Below are positions 7,867 through 17,000 of a DNA stretch of 64,000 nucleotides, piece after piece; position 1 is the first letter of the stretch, and each line of letters starts with the position of its first letter. Under the pieces are notes generated by a model. It did no database searches. It saw only the letters and a list, made by a program, of their open reading frames with translations, and was not told where the DNA came from. Made by a program: the position numbers and the translations under genes. This stretch comes from Candidatus Obscuribacterales bacterium (GTDB lineage Bacteria; Cyanobacteriota; Vampirovibrionia; Obscuribacterales; Obscuribacteraceae): contig JAKFVQ010000020.1 of NCBI GenBank assembly GCA_021732085.1, positions 1 through 64,000 on the forward strand, in the 5' to 3' direction.

Positions 7867-9090
7867 TTAATTCAAGCTCCCGAGTTCTTTGGCTAATACA
7901 TTTATTGCTGACGTGAATTCAGCTTCTGGCTTTAGCAGAGCAAACCGCGCGAAGTTCGTGCTTGCTGCAGTGCCTTTTTTGCTCCAGAAGAATTGTCTTC
8001 CTGGAAGGAGCACGAGATTCTTATCTTGGAAATGTTGGATCAGATCGAGGTCATTTTTGAAGTGATCTTTGATCATTACCCATTCAACGCTGATCATCGA
8101 ATTGATTGACTCTGCGTGTATCGTCAAAGCACTACCGGCCAACTTGTTCCTAAAGAGCTTCCGCCTGGTTGAAACTCCATTCCATACAGCCTGATCGAGC
8201 CCCCTCTCAAACGCATCAGCTAGAAATGCCGAGAGAATTCCGAGCGCGAAGTTCGAATGACAGAGGAAGATCTCGTCATAGATTATGTGAATCTCTTTGA
8301 TGATATTTGCCGATGTGAACAGCAGGCTCGCCTTGATTTCTTGAGTCGGCCACACTTTTCCAGTGTCTTCAATGGAGAGGAATGTGACGCCCGATTCAAG
8401 CAGGATTTTGTAGCTGTCATAAACTTGGGGAACGAAGAATCGGAAAGTGTTGTCCAGTACGAGGACTTTTCCTTCTTCTGCGCAAGTTTCAACAATCGCT
8501 TTGAATTGTGTTTCTGTCAGAACTTTGCCTGTTGGATTGTTCGGATTGACCAAGAAAATCGCATCAACCGGAGCGAACAGCGCTTTGTAGGATTCTTTGT
8601 ATTGTGCTTTTGATGGTGCGTTGCTGGGCGAAAAATCGAGAAGGGACTTTTGAGTTTCGATATGCAGCAATTCTTCTGGCAGTGAAATCAATTCGACGTT
8701 TCTTCTTTTGAGAATCAAATAAAGGTTGTCGAAGGTTGGCTCTATAAGCGCAGTTTTCAACTGCTTTTCGGCTAGCCATGTCGCCACAGTATCGATTGAA
8801 TTAGACGCCGTTGGGCAAATTTTGAAGTGATCATGCGCGATCAATGCTGGCGAATTTGCGAGTTTGAGAAAGGCTGTCTTGAACATCAACTCAGCATCCT
8901 TAGACTTCTGTTTTGCTGCGTTCGCCCAGAGTTCAGGCAGGCTAGCGATTATGCGCTGTTGAGAAAGCGCCAGCTCTTGTGATGCATGACCGTTGGCTAA
9001 ATCATGTTGGCTGGCTAGACCGAGTGCTTCTATTTCCGTCAAGGCTTGTTCCTCTTTTGTACTTGTGAAGTTCGCATTCAGTGTGATCAT
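7867..9090 (-). CDS. PLP-dependent fold-type I aminotransferase-like enzyme
   Basis: A 407-residue class I/II aminotransferase-type protein. It shows NPNNPTGKVL near residue 195, the following Asp of VLVLDNTF, and a lysine in SIEDTGKVWP that is the likely Schiff-base residue. The 100 N-terminal residues and the hydrophobic LLFTSANIIKEIHI region differ from housekeeping aspartate aminotransferases and recall specialised enzymes of amino-acid-derived metabolite pathways (from memory, not verified). The frame opens at a TTG at 9099, but the ATG at 9090 is better placed relative to GGAG/GAGG. It is the first gene of a two-gene operon with the methyltransferase, divergent from a LysR gene that probably controls it. 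Confidence 0.82.
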   Translation of the reverse strand: MITLNANFTSTKEEQALTEIEALGLASQHDLANGHASQELALSQQRIIASLPELWANAAKQKSKDAELMFKTAFLKLANSPALIAHDHFKICPTASNSIDTVATWLAEKQLKTALIEPTFDNLYLILKRRNVELISLPEELLHIETQKSLLDFSPSNAPSKAQYKESYKALFAPVDAIFLVNPNNPTGKVLTETQFKAIVETCAEEGKVLVLDNTFRFFVPQVYDSYKILLESGVTFLSIEDTGKVWPTQEIKASLLFTSANIIKEIHIIYDEIFLCHSNFALGILSAFLADAFERGLDQAVWNGVSTRRKLFRNKLAGSALTIHAESINSMISVEWVMIKDHFKNDLDLIQHFQDKNLVLLPGRQFFWSKKGTAASTNFARFALLKPEAEFTSAINVLAKELGSLN

Positions 9091-9303
9091 GGTCCTCAAT
9101 CTCCGCGTGTAATCGCTCGCTGCGTCCCATCCAGAACGCGCGATGTTGATTTATGTTGTTTGGCTTTAGGCGCGCTTTAAGCGCTGAGCCGTTTGTTTGT
9201 GCTGTTGGTTACTTTTTTTGTTTATTGAGGTCGACTCGTTTTCTCTGTCGTTCTCAACACTGAACAGTTTACGAAAGAGCGTTGGTAAAGTAAAATTGAT
9301 GGA
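9091..9303. promoter_or_regulatory. Divergent control region between aminotransferase and LysR genes
   Basis: 213 nt between two divergent start codons. The palindrome GCGCTT-T-AAGCGC lies at 9172-9184, a plausible binding site for the LysR protein. The rest is T-rich on the plus strand (9186-9225). No -10/-35 pair stands out. Confidence 0.4.
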
Positions 9304-10191
9304 TTGGATATCCCCATAAGTTTTTCTTATAGCTCTGTGGACCTTGCCTCTCATGAACTTCAAGCTTTTCGGATGGTTGCACAGACCCTGAGTTTTTCGC
9401 TGGCCGCCGAGCGTATACATATAACCCAACCGGCCCTCTCTCAACGAATTCAGAGCCTGGAAAAGAATCTAGGTCTTACGCTCTTTGTGCGAGATCCCAA
9501 GGGGGTGAAGCTAACGGAAGCCGGGCTGCGGCTTTTGCGTTATTGTCAGATAAAGGATCACCTTGAGTCGGAGTTGTTGAGCGATCTGGTCAAAGCACCC
9601 GACGGGCGGTTGGGGGGGCGCCTGCGTATCTCGGCTTACTCTACGGTTATGCATTCCGTGGTGATGCCGGCGTTGGCACCGCTTCTGCGCGAGAATCCGG
9701 CTGTGCAGTTCGAGTTTAATATGTGCGAGATGGATGACATGCCGGGCGTACTTGAGCGGGCTGAGTCAGACTTCATTGTGATGGATCGCGTTATTGATCG
9801 CCGTAACATACAGAACGTGCCACTTGGTGCGGAGAAGTATGTGCTGATTCAAAGCCGCAACTTTCCTGTTCGCGATGTGTATCTGGATCACGATCCGAAC
9901 GACCAAACGACGGATCGATTCTTTAGGACACAGGGTGAAAAGCGCCCAGCAATTGTGCGCTCATATGTTGATGATATTCATGGCATCTTGCGAGGCGTTG
10001 CGCTCGGCCTTGGACAGGGCGTTGTGCCGCGCCACCTCCTCGACGACGATTTGCCGGTTCGTGTCGCGAAAGGATACAAGTTGATGCCGGTGCCTGTTGT
10101 GCTGCACTACTTTCGTCAAGCATATTATTCGAATTTGCAGAAAGCAACGATCGAAGCGCTTAAACTAAACAGCTCACAATTCTTGCGCTAG
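9304..10191 (+). CDS. LysR-family regulator of the adjacent operon
   Basis: A 295-residue LysR regulator. The wHTH reads SFSLAAERIHITQPALSQRI (about residues 30-49), followed by LGLTLFVRDPKGVKLTEAG, the usual link to the effector-binding domain. It is divergent from the aminotransferase-methyltransferase operon, the classical LysR arrangement, so it probably controls that operon and itself. The start is uncertain: the frame opens with a TTG at 9304, a GTG at 9337 is possible, and neither has a good Shine-Dalgarno. The effector is unknown; it may be an amino acid, given the target enzymes. Confidence 0.85.
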   Translation: MDIPISFSYSSVDLASHELQAFRMVAQTLSFSLAAERIHITQPALSQRIQSLEKNLGLTLFVRDPKGVKLTEAGLRLLRYCQIKDHLESELLSDLVKAPDGRLGGRLRISAYSTVMHSVVMPALAPLLRENPAVQFEFNMCEMDDMPGVLERAESDFIVMDRVIDRRNIQNVPLGAEKYVLIQSRNFPVRDVYLDHDPNDQTTDRFFRTQGEKRPAIVRSYVDDIHGILRGVALGLGQGVVPRHLLDDDLPVRVAKGYKLMPVPVVLHYFRQAYYSNLQKATIEALKLNSSQFLR

Positions 10192-10261
10192 CAAATCTTT
10201 GACCGCATGGACAGCACACTAGTGAAGTCCGCGATTCCCAGAGCACCGTCCTGTTGCCTCT

Positions 10262-10300
10262 GTTGCGCGATCTTGGGGACGTCGGCATCCTGCTGGGGTT
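10262..10300. repeat. Dispersed intergenic palindrome-like repeat, copy A
   Basis: Read on the minus strand this contains AGCAGGATGCCGACGTCCCC, which resembles copies at 31.6-31.7 kb (AGCAGGATGCCCACACTCCC) and the shorter hairpins at 23.5, 50.5 and 56.7 kb. It fills most of the gap between two convergent genes. Confidence 0.45.
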
Positions 10301-10343
10301 ATTGTTGCGATTCAAAAGTGTTATATGAAAGTGTGCACGTCCT

Positions 10344-11915
10344 TTAGTTAAAATACAGCGCAAATCCAGGAAAGCTACTGCCAAAAGTGCTTCTCCACGA
10401 ACTCCATTCGTTTCCTTGAGTCAGCTTCCCTTTCTCTAGGTAGGGAGCAGCAGCTGTGCCTTGCACCCAGAGAACGAGATCCAATCGGCGCGGTTGCAAA
10501 AACACATTACGCACATTTACACCTGTCCCGATCTTGGTCGGAACATCAGCCGCATTTTTTGTGACCGCATCATCTTCCCAAGCATTCGGCTTTGCGGTGC
10601 GCCAGAATGGAATCAGACGTTCGCCTTTGAGGATAAGATCAGTTTCGCTCATGATATTGCCCCATGATTCGACCATGTCTTCGGTGACTTTTATATCCGG
10701 TATTACACAATCCTGATGTGGGTTGGGAAGCCACTCGCAGTCATTGTCTGTCTCCGCCATGATGTATTTCCAGGAGATGCGGCTTTGAGCAACAACTTCT
10801 TCTAAGTCGTGCAGCGCTGCTTCCATTCTCTCCGGTTTGACTACTTCCCAATTGATTAGATGGATGAATGCTATCGCATCCGAGATGTTGCGGATCTCGG
10901 TCAGCTTGTTGCTGTGCTGGGCCAGAAAAGGATAGGGCGTATCGACCTTCTCGAAAAATATGTGTGCCGAATGGTCGAATGATTCCTTCGTGTCGTGTGC
11001 AAGATAGATTTCGCACATTGACGATAACAAATGGCAGTAACCCTTGAGCCAATGGACGTCGCCTCTGTCAAACGAAATTTGAAATTTCTCTGCTTCTTCT
11101 GACTTGATGTGCGAATTTCTCGTGAGGTGAGAATAGACTCTCCACAAAGTTTCGCCATCGGAAATTTTGCCGTCACCATCAAGATCGAGTTTGATCATGC
11201 CGAAATGTAGCGGGACCTTTACGTTATCATCTTTGATCTGTCCCAGCGTTTCTGCAGATTGCAAAAGCTTGTCATTCAAGCCTTCCATCATTGCTTGCGC
11301 TTTTGTGTAAGACATTATTTCCGGATTCGGATTACGAGGAATGTTTATTCGCAAAAATGGAAGGTTGAAGAAACTGTCTTTCAGTCCAAGGCGGTAGAGG
11401 TCTTGGGATAGTTTCTGAACGCCACCGAGAAACTGGACGATGCCCAGACCGAAGCGCAGATTGTCATCGTCCGGATGATTTTGCAGCTCGAGAAATAGCT
11501 CTCTTTCGCCCTCAGCTAGCTTGCCTTCTTTTAGATATGTTTCAACAGATTTTTTTGATACCGATGAATTTGCTGGCGATGCGTTTTGCTTTTTGTTTTG
11601 CGATCTTGAAACTCTGGAATGCTTCGTTTTCTTGGGCTCACTCGTGCTTGCGTGAGTGTCTTTTGCGTCTGCGGTCTGCGCTGTTCTTGTCGTCGTGGCT
11701 GCAGGTGAGCCCACTGCCTTCCGCTCAATCTGCGTTTGCTTCGCGACTTTTTTCAAAACTTTTATTGGCGTGAGTCCCACTGTTTTTGCCAGCGGTGGCT
11801 TTGGCGCCACCATACTCACGGATTGGTTTTCAGTTTCCGCGATTGCGGGCAATGCTGCTAAAGAAGTGACGGCGAGGCTAGTAATGAGAGCGTTTAGCTG
11901 CTTGAAAGTTTTCAT
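10344..11915 (-). CDS. Secreted protein with an EF-hand-like motif, function unknown
   Basis: 523 residues. A signal peptide (cleavage near AIAETEN), then about 90 residues of Lys/Ser/Thr/Ala-rich low complexity, then a helical region beginning SVETYLKEGKLAEGERELFL that resembles a TPR pair. LDLDGDGKISDGE near residue 250 is a canonical calcium-binding EF-hand loop, so Ca2+ may matter. The C-terminal half is rich in Trp and His with pairs of Cys (CEIYL, DNDCEWLPNPHQDC). The start ATG at 11915 follows AGGAG at 6 nt. It is probably periplasmic or extracellular. I recognise no enzyme family; a related lineage-specific scaffold is likely. Confidence 0.8.
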   Translation of the reverse strand: MKTFKQLNALITSLAVTSLAALPAIAETENQSVSMVAPKPPLAKTVGLTPIKVLKKVAKQTQIERKAVGSPAATTTRTAQTADAKDTHASTSEPKKTKHSRVSRSQNKKQNASPANSSVSKKSVETYLKEGKLAEGERELFLELQNHPDDDNLRFGLGIVQFLGGVQKLSQDLYRLGLKDSFFNLPFLRINIPRNPNPEIMSYTKAQAMMEGLNDKLLQSAETLGQIKDDNVKVPLHFGMIKLDLDGDGKISDGETLWRVYSHLTRNSHIKSEEAEKFQISFDRGDVHWLKGYCHLLSSMCEIYLAHDTKESFDHSAHIFFEKVDTPYPFLAQHSNKLTEIRNISDAIAFIHLINWEVVKPERMEAALHDLEEVVAQSRISWKYIMAETDNDCEWLPNPHQDCVIPDIKVTEDMVESWGNIMSETDLILKGERLIPFWRTAKPNAWEDDAVTKNAADVPTKIGTGVNVRNVFLQPRRLDLVLWVQGTAAAPYLEKGKLTQGNEWSSWRSTFGSSFPGFALYFN

Positions 11916-12134
11916 GTTGCTCCTGGGGGATTATCGATTGCATTCTACGGACATCGTATCCGCTGCTTCGGGGTGTACGCCGGGCCAGAAAACAGTTTGA
12001 GAATTGTTTGGTCCTGCCCCGTTCGCTTGATTCTTTCTCATCTCAGCCGTTCATTAGTATTTTCCACAAAGGCATAATCCCGGCACGCTGGTACAGTGGC
12101 AGCACTGGGGTTCAATTTAGGGTTCTATTGGGGT

Positions 12135-12161
12135 TGCATCCGAATACCCCCTCTGGATGCA
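12135..12161 (+). promoter_or_regulatory. Hairpin in the leader of the EEP-family gene
   Basis: TGCATCC (12135-12141) pairs with GGATGCA (12155-12161) just upstream of the GGGGGA ribosome site of the gene at 12181. It may influence initiation; this is weak evidence. Confidence 0.3.
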
Positions 12162-12180
12162 TCATTGTTGGGGGATTTTT

Positions 12181-13467
12181 ATGTCCACTTTTGGTCCAGG
12201 CGCAGAATCTGGAACTTGGTCAATCGAGAACTTTGGTGCCGGCGGCTCTAAGACAGCCGATGTGCTTAGAGAAGATGCGTTCGGGAAAAACAGCAGTACG
12301 TCAGATTCGACTCATCGAATCCTGCTGCCGCGCAATACCAACTTCACGCTGGAGTTGCAGAAAGGATGGGGACCCTACCAGGCGCTGAAAAATTTGAGGG
12401 AAGCCGGCAAGATCGATTTGTCCGATTCCGAGATTTTGAAGGAAGCGCGCCGCATTCGCGATCGGGATAAGGCTGAGAGTGGGAAAACGGTCTACGATAA
12501 GTCGCCTGTTCCGAGGTGGTCTGACAAAGAAATCAGCGGGATGGTAAAGACGGCAGTTAGTAAAGCGGTAACTAACGAAGCAAAGAACGTAGTTCCCACA
12601 TACGAATCTTGGAAAGAACAAAATAGTGAGAGCAAGCCTGAGAATATTCGAGTTCTTACGTTCAATATCGGGCAGGGAAACTTCGGTCTGGCCGGTGCAA
12701 TTGAGTTGATCCGCAGCTCCGGTGCCGATGTTGTCGGCTTGCAGGAATCAGCGCCGAATGCTGCAAAAATCGCTAAAGACTTAGGTTACAACTATGTGCA
12801 AAGTGGATACAGCACTATTTTGACCCGCTTCAAGATCGACTCTGTTACACCCGGTGGCAGCGGAATTATCGTGAAGACTGATGATGGAAAGCCATTCGCA
12901 TTCTTCGACAAACATATGTATTACAAGCCGTATCAGCCGTATCAGTTGTTGAATATTCCATATGAGAATGCACCTTTTATATCTACGGAAACCGAAGCTG
13001 TTGATGAAGCGACGAAAGCTCGAGGTACTGATGTGGAGGACTTGCGCAAAGACATCGAGTCTTTGAAGAATGCAGGACTACCGACAATTGTTGTGGGTGA
13101 CTTCAACGAGCCCTCCCATTTAGATTGGACTAAGGAAGCTGCGAAAATCGGACGGCATCCTATTAAAGTAGACTGGCCCGCCAGCAAAGCCATGGAAGCA
13201 CAGGGATTCAAGGATGCGTATCGCCAAATATTGCCGGATGAAATCAAGAATCCAGGATATACCTGGACTCCATTGACCAAACCAAATGATCCCAAGGATC
13301 ACCATGACCGTATCGACTTCATTCACTATCGCGGCGACGATATAGAATTGAAGTCAGTCGCAATCATCGGTGAAGATGCCGCGCACGCGGATCAAGTCGT
13401 AACACCCTTCCCATCCGATCACCGCGCCGTAACCGCCGTTTTCGAACTAAAAGGCGCGTCGAAGTAA
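12181..13467 (+). CDS. Endonuclease/exonuclease/phosphatase (EEP) family protein
   Basis: 428 residues. The C-terminal 290 residues carry the EEP fold with its metal and catalytic set: N in VLTFNIGQGN, E in VGLQES, H in FDKHMYY, D and N in VVGDFNEP, D/H in HHDRIDFI and the final PSDHRAV. Family members cleave DNA, RNA, phosphoinositides or sphingomyelin. The N-terminal 150 residues are polar, helical and unrecognised. No signal peptide is seen, so a cytoplasmic site or non-classical export is implied. The start at 12181 is taken because GGGGGA lies 5 nt upstream; the frame opens at 12157. The substrate cannot be read from the sequence. Confidence 0.85.
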   Translation: MSTFGPGAESGTWSIENFGAGGSKTADVLREDAFGKNSSTSDSTHRILLPRNTNFTLELQKGWGPYQALKNLREAGKIDLSDSEILKEARRIRDRDKAESGKTVYDKSPVPRWSDKEISGMVKTAVSKAVTNEAKNVVPTYESWKEQNSESKPENIRVLTFNIGQGNFGLAGAIELIRSSGADVVGLQESAPNAAKIAKDLGYNYVQSGYSTILTRFKIDSVTPGGSGIIVKTDDGKPFAFFDKHMYYKPYQPYQLLNIPYENAPFISTETEAVDEATKARGTDVEDLRKDIESLKNAGLPTIVVGDFNEPSHLDWTKEAAKIGRHPIKVDWPASKAMEAQGFKDAYRQILPDEIKNPGYTWTPLTKPNDPKDHHDRIDFIHYRGDDIELKSVAIIGEDAAHADQVVTPFPSDHRAVTAVFELKGASK

Positions 13468-13486
13468 TTCCGGCGTGTGAGGAGGT

Positions 13487-13834
13487 CTAAGGCGTTTCGG
13501 AGTAGCCGAAGTAGTCTTCCTGAGTGATACCACTTTCAGTTTCGACGAGATCCTGAAATGCGTTGAGCCGTTCTTGCGGTGTCGGCAATAGTTTTTCAGC
13601 TTCTTTTGTTTCAGGATGGCTCAAGAACCTGGCAATTGCCTTCTTGACGCTTTGGTTTCCCTCTGGGCTGAACATGCCAAACTCATCCGGCAGTTGATAT
13701 CCGGCTTCAGGCGAAATGAATGACTTATGCACAGCCTCGTACATCTGTTCGCGAACGTCTGTATCGCCGATTTCGTCGTTTTCTTTCTCGATTTCGCTGA
13801 GTGCGTCCACAAGTTCGACTAATGCGTTCTTCAT
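13487..13834 (-). CDS. Small acidic protein, function unknown
   Basis: 115 residues, helical and acidic (LVDALSEIEKENDEIGD near the N-terminus, ending ITQEDYFGYSETP). No membrane segment, signal or cysteine motif. The ATG at 13834 has AGGAG 6 nt upstream; the frame opens 9 codons further up. It is convergent with the EEP gene (20 nt apart) and follows the alpha-2-macroglobulin gene on the same strand, separated by a terminator, so it has its own transcript. No family recognised. Confidence 0.7.
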   Translation of the reverse strand: MKNALVELVDALSEIEKENDEIGDTDVREQMYEAVHKSFISPEAGYQLPDEFGMFSPEGNQSVKKAIARFLSHPETKEAEKLLPTPQERLNAFQDLVETESGITQEDYFGYSETP

Positions 13835-13980
13835 CTTTGCTCCTGACAGCGTTGTAAACAACTGAGATGCTTATTGACCGCGGGGGAATATTATAGGCGC
13901 TAAATGTTTTCGAGGATTATATCTTGAGCTTTTCTAAATGGATCAGCGCTTTTCAGTAGCAGGGATAAGCAAGCGCCGAA

Positions 13981-14014
13981 AAAAAAGCCGCGAGCGTTGG
14001 CCCGCGGCTTTTTT
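13981..14014 (-). terminator. Bidirectional intrinsic terminator
   Basis: AAAAAAGCCGCG (13981-13992) pairs exactly with CGCGGCTTTTTT (14003-14014). It ends the alpha-2-macroglobulin transcript on the minus strand, and the stem with runs of A and T on both sides could also work from the left. Confidence 0.9.
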
Positions 14015-14039
14015 CCATCCATCGAAAACTAAGTGTTCT

Positions 14040-17000
14040 CTATTTTGCTGCGATTTCTACCTTCACTCCGTCCGTCCACTGTTTGTGTTCGTCGGTGTAA
14101 TAGAGATAGGCTCGGCTGGCAGGACCTGTGTAGGTGCCCGGTACGGCGGCGATTACGTTCAGCGGCACTTCGACTTTCGCTTCGCCAGGTAGCGTGCGCC
14201 AGTACAGAACAACTTCTCGACCAATCACTTCGTATGCATCAATGGTACCCTTCTTCACCAATTCCTTAAGTTGGTCGTGGCGTGCTTCCAATCCGCCCGG
14301 CAATCCTACGATTGCTACAGGGTTAGGAAGTACTTCCTTCGTTTTGTTAGTTACGGTTACCTTTGCTTCGGTTGCGACACCTTCAGCTATTTTGTCTTGC
14401 GACATCTTAACAGCGATATCGAGTTTGCATTCCTTGGCGCTTGCTGGTGTCATCGCGTTGTATCTGACTGCCATTGTGTAGGGCATTGGTCCGCCGCCTT
14501 CCATGCGCAGTTCGAGCTTGTGTTCGCCCGGTGTCATGAGTTCGCTAAGATCAGGCAATTTGATGGCACCCTCTGTCGTTTGATCGAATTCATGCCAATC
14601 GCCAATCGATTGTCCGTCCACATACAGGCGTACCTTGCCTGGTGCTTTTGGACGTGCGCGCTGTTTGTCGTACGTGACGATGGCGCGCAGTGCAAGTACT
14701 GTCGATTGAGTGGAGCCGTAGCGACCTGCCTTGCAGGAGTCAGCCAAGAATTTGATACTCTTTTCGACATTGCCGGCATACGCTGGGTCGCGCAGCCATG
14801 CAAGTGTTGCCAGTGAAGCACCTTCGATTTGCAATGCTTCGCCGCCGGAACCGACGATTGAACTCTTGACACCATCTACGCTACCGTCAGCTTTTTGCTT
14901 GCTGGCAAGACGATCCATAAGTTTCTTGGCGTCAGTCTTTTCTCCAGCAAGGTAAAGAGCGTTGGCTGCTAACGCAACTGCATAATTATCTTGCGAGTTG
15001 GTAGCTGCTACTTTGATTGCATCTATTTCGGGCTTCAGTTCAGCAGCCGGTTGTCCGGACTCGAGAAGAGCCCACAAGATGTATGCATTCGAGCAATCTT
15101 TGTCTTCGCTCCACGTGTGAAGCGAGCGGCGTTTGCGGCTAAATCCACCGTGTCCGTCTTTTTGCTTCAGCAGCCAACTCCGAGTGCTGGCAATCATATT
15201 CTTATCGACTTCGCGAATCTGTGCCATATCGGTGAAGTGCATCAGACCAAATGCGGTGAGCGCTTCATGTCCAGGATTTTCGCCGAACCATTCGTATCCT
15301 CTGTCCGGGCACCAGAATCCAACAAGGCGTTTGTAGCCAGCGTCTAACTTGGCGCGAGATGTTTCGATTAGCTGCGGCTTGACGCCGGTATGGGAGAGGA
15401 AATATTGTTGAGCCATCGTCAGTGGATAGCTCGTTGATGACGTCTGTTCGAAGCATCCATAGGGATCCATGATCAAACGCTCCAGTGCTTCTGTCAGGTT
15501 AGCCAGAGGCGTCGGGTAGACTGCTGAGTTGGATACCATGCTCTGGTCCACAACGTTTTTCGGAATAACAATGGTGTGTGTGACAGTCTTTCCGGGCTCC
15601 AACATGCCTCCGAACGGGACTTCGATTGGAAATCCTTTCGGTTTCACTGAGAGCTTTCTTTGAACTCTGTCCGAGAATGCTCCGGCTGTCGTGTTCAGAA
15701 CGAAGTCCTTCTCGCCATTCCCGGCGCCAATCTCAATCGGCTGCACGCAGCGCACTCTTTGACCGCCGCCAATAGAGTCCTTCGCATTTTCCAGGGCTAG
15801 CAATTTGAACTGGCCTTTCAGATCTACACTCACATTTGCTCCACCGAGATTGCTTTCAGTTGCGTTGACCAGGCTGATTGGCAGCATAACTTTGTCGCCT
15901 GCAGTGACTTCCAGTGGGAGCTTTGCTTCCGCGTAGAAGGGCTGGACAGCCTCCACTCCTATCTGCGCGGCCCCGACTTCACCACCATCGGCAAACGCGT
16001 CGGCGAATACTTTGAATGTGGTGACGCTATCGTTCAAGCCGAAACTGACTTTTGCCTCGCCAGTCTTTTCGTCCGTCTTAACGCCTGCATTCCAATATAG
16101 GGTTTCCGTGAAATCGACGCGGTCTGTTGGATTGCGATCGGCACGCACCTCATGTGCGTATTCGCGGACGACAGCAAGACCCGAAAATTGCTGCGAAATT
16201 TCATCGGCCATGAAGGCGCGCTTCTTCTCCATTAACTTCGCTTTGCCGACTGCTTCTTGCATCTCTTTGTCGGCCTGCACCTTTTGCTCCATCGGCGCCT
16301 GTCTTAGCGCTCCAGCTTGCATTGGTAGGTTCTTTGCAGCTTCGCGGAAATCTCTAAGCATAGGACGCTCGTCTATGATTTGTATGTCTCTAGCTGCTTT
16401 GAAAAAACTTGGTTTTGGCATCGCACCGGCCATTGGCATCCCTGCAATTGCTGAAGCTGGGGCGGGTACAGCACCGGGTGGAATAGCACCCGGTGGAATA
16501 GCGCCACCTCTGAAAGCTATGAATCCGTCACCATCAGCTCCGGCAGCGTTCACTTGCGCAGCGGCAAGCACCTCATGTTGCGATTGGATTTTTAGCGCGA
16601 CCGCTCGGCGAGCCTTGTCACCGTGCTCCGCGATAAAGCTGGTGAGATCGACTAAGGCAAATCGCCGCCATCCTTGCGTGCCTAATAGTAGATCGGTCGC
16701 AATGGGCGATTTCGGATTCTTCGCGTCGAGATACACATGCGCATCTGCCAGGTCTTCCACCTCTGGTTCCAGAAAAACCATTACCGGTAGGCGTGGCGCC
16801 TGATCGCGTTTCTCCACCATTTCGAGGACAGTATCGTCGGTCACTGTCATCCCGATAATTGCGGATACCGGCTTGCCATCACTATTGGTGGTCTTGATTG
16901 TCAGCTCGGTTTTGTCACCCGGTACATAATTTTTCTTATCGGCTTCAATGCTGACGTTGATTGGTTTTGCTGGACGTCTGAAGATCAGGCGTTCTGCCAT

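Noticed and set aside
10741..11182. Short frames within the EF-hand protein gene
   Set aside because: Shadow frames inside a gene with signal peptide and coherent domains.
12085..12125. GGTTCAATT sequence resembling a tRNA T-loop
   Set aside because: No acceptor, D or anticodon stem could be built around it.
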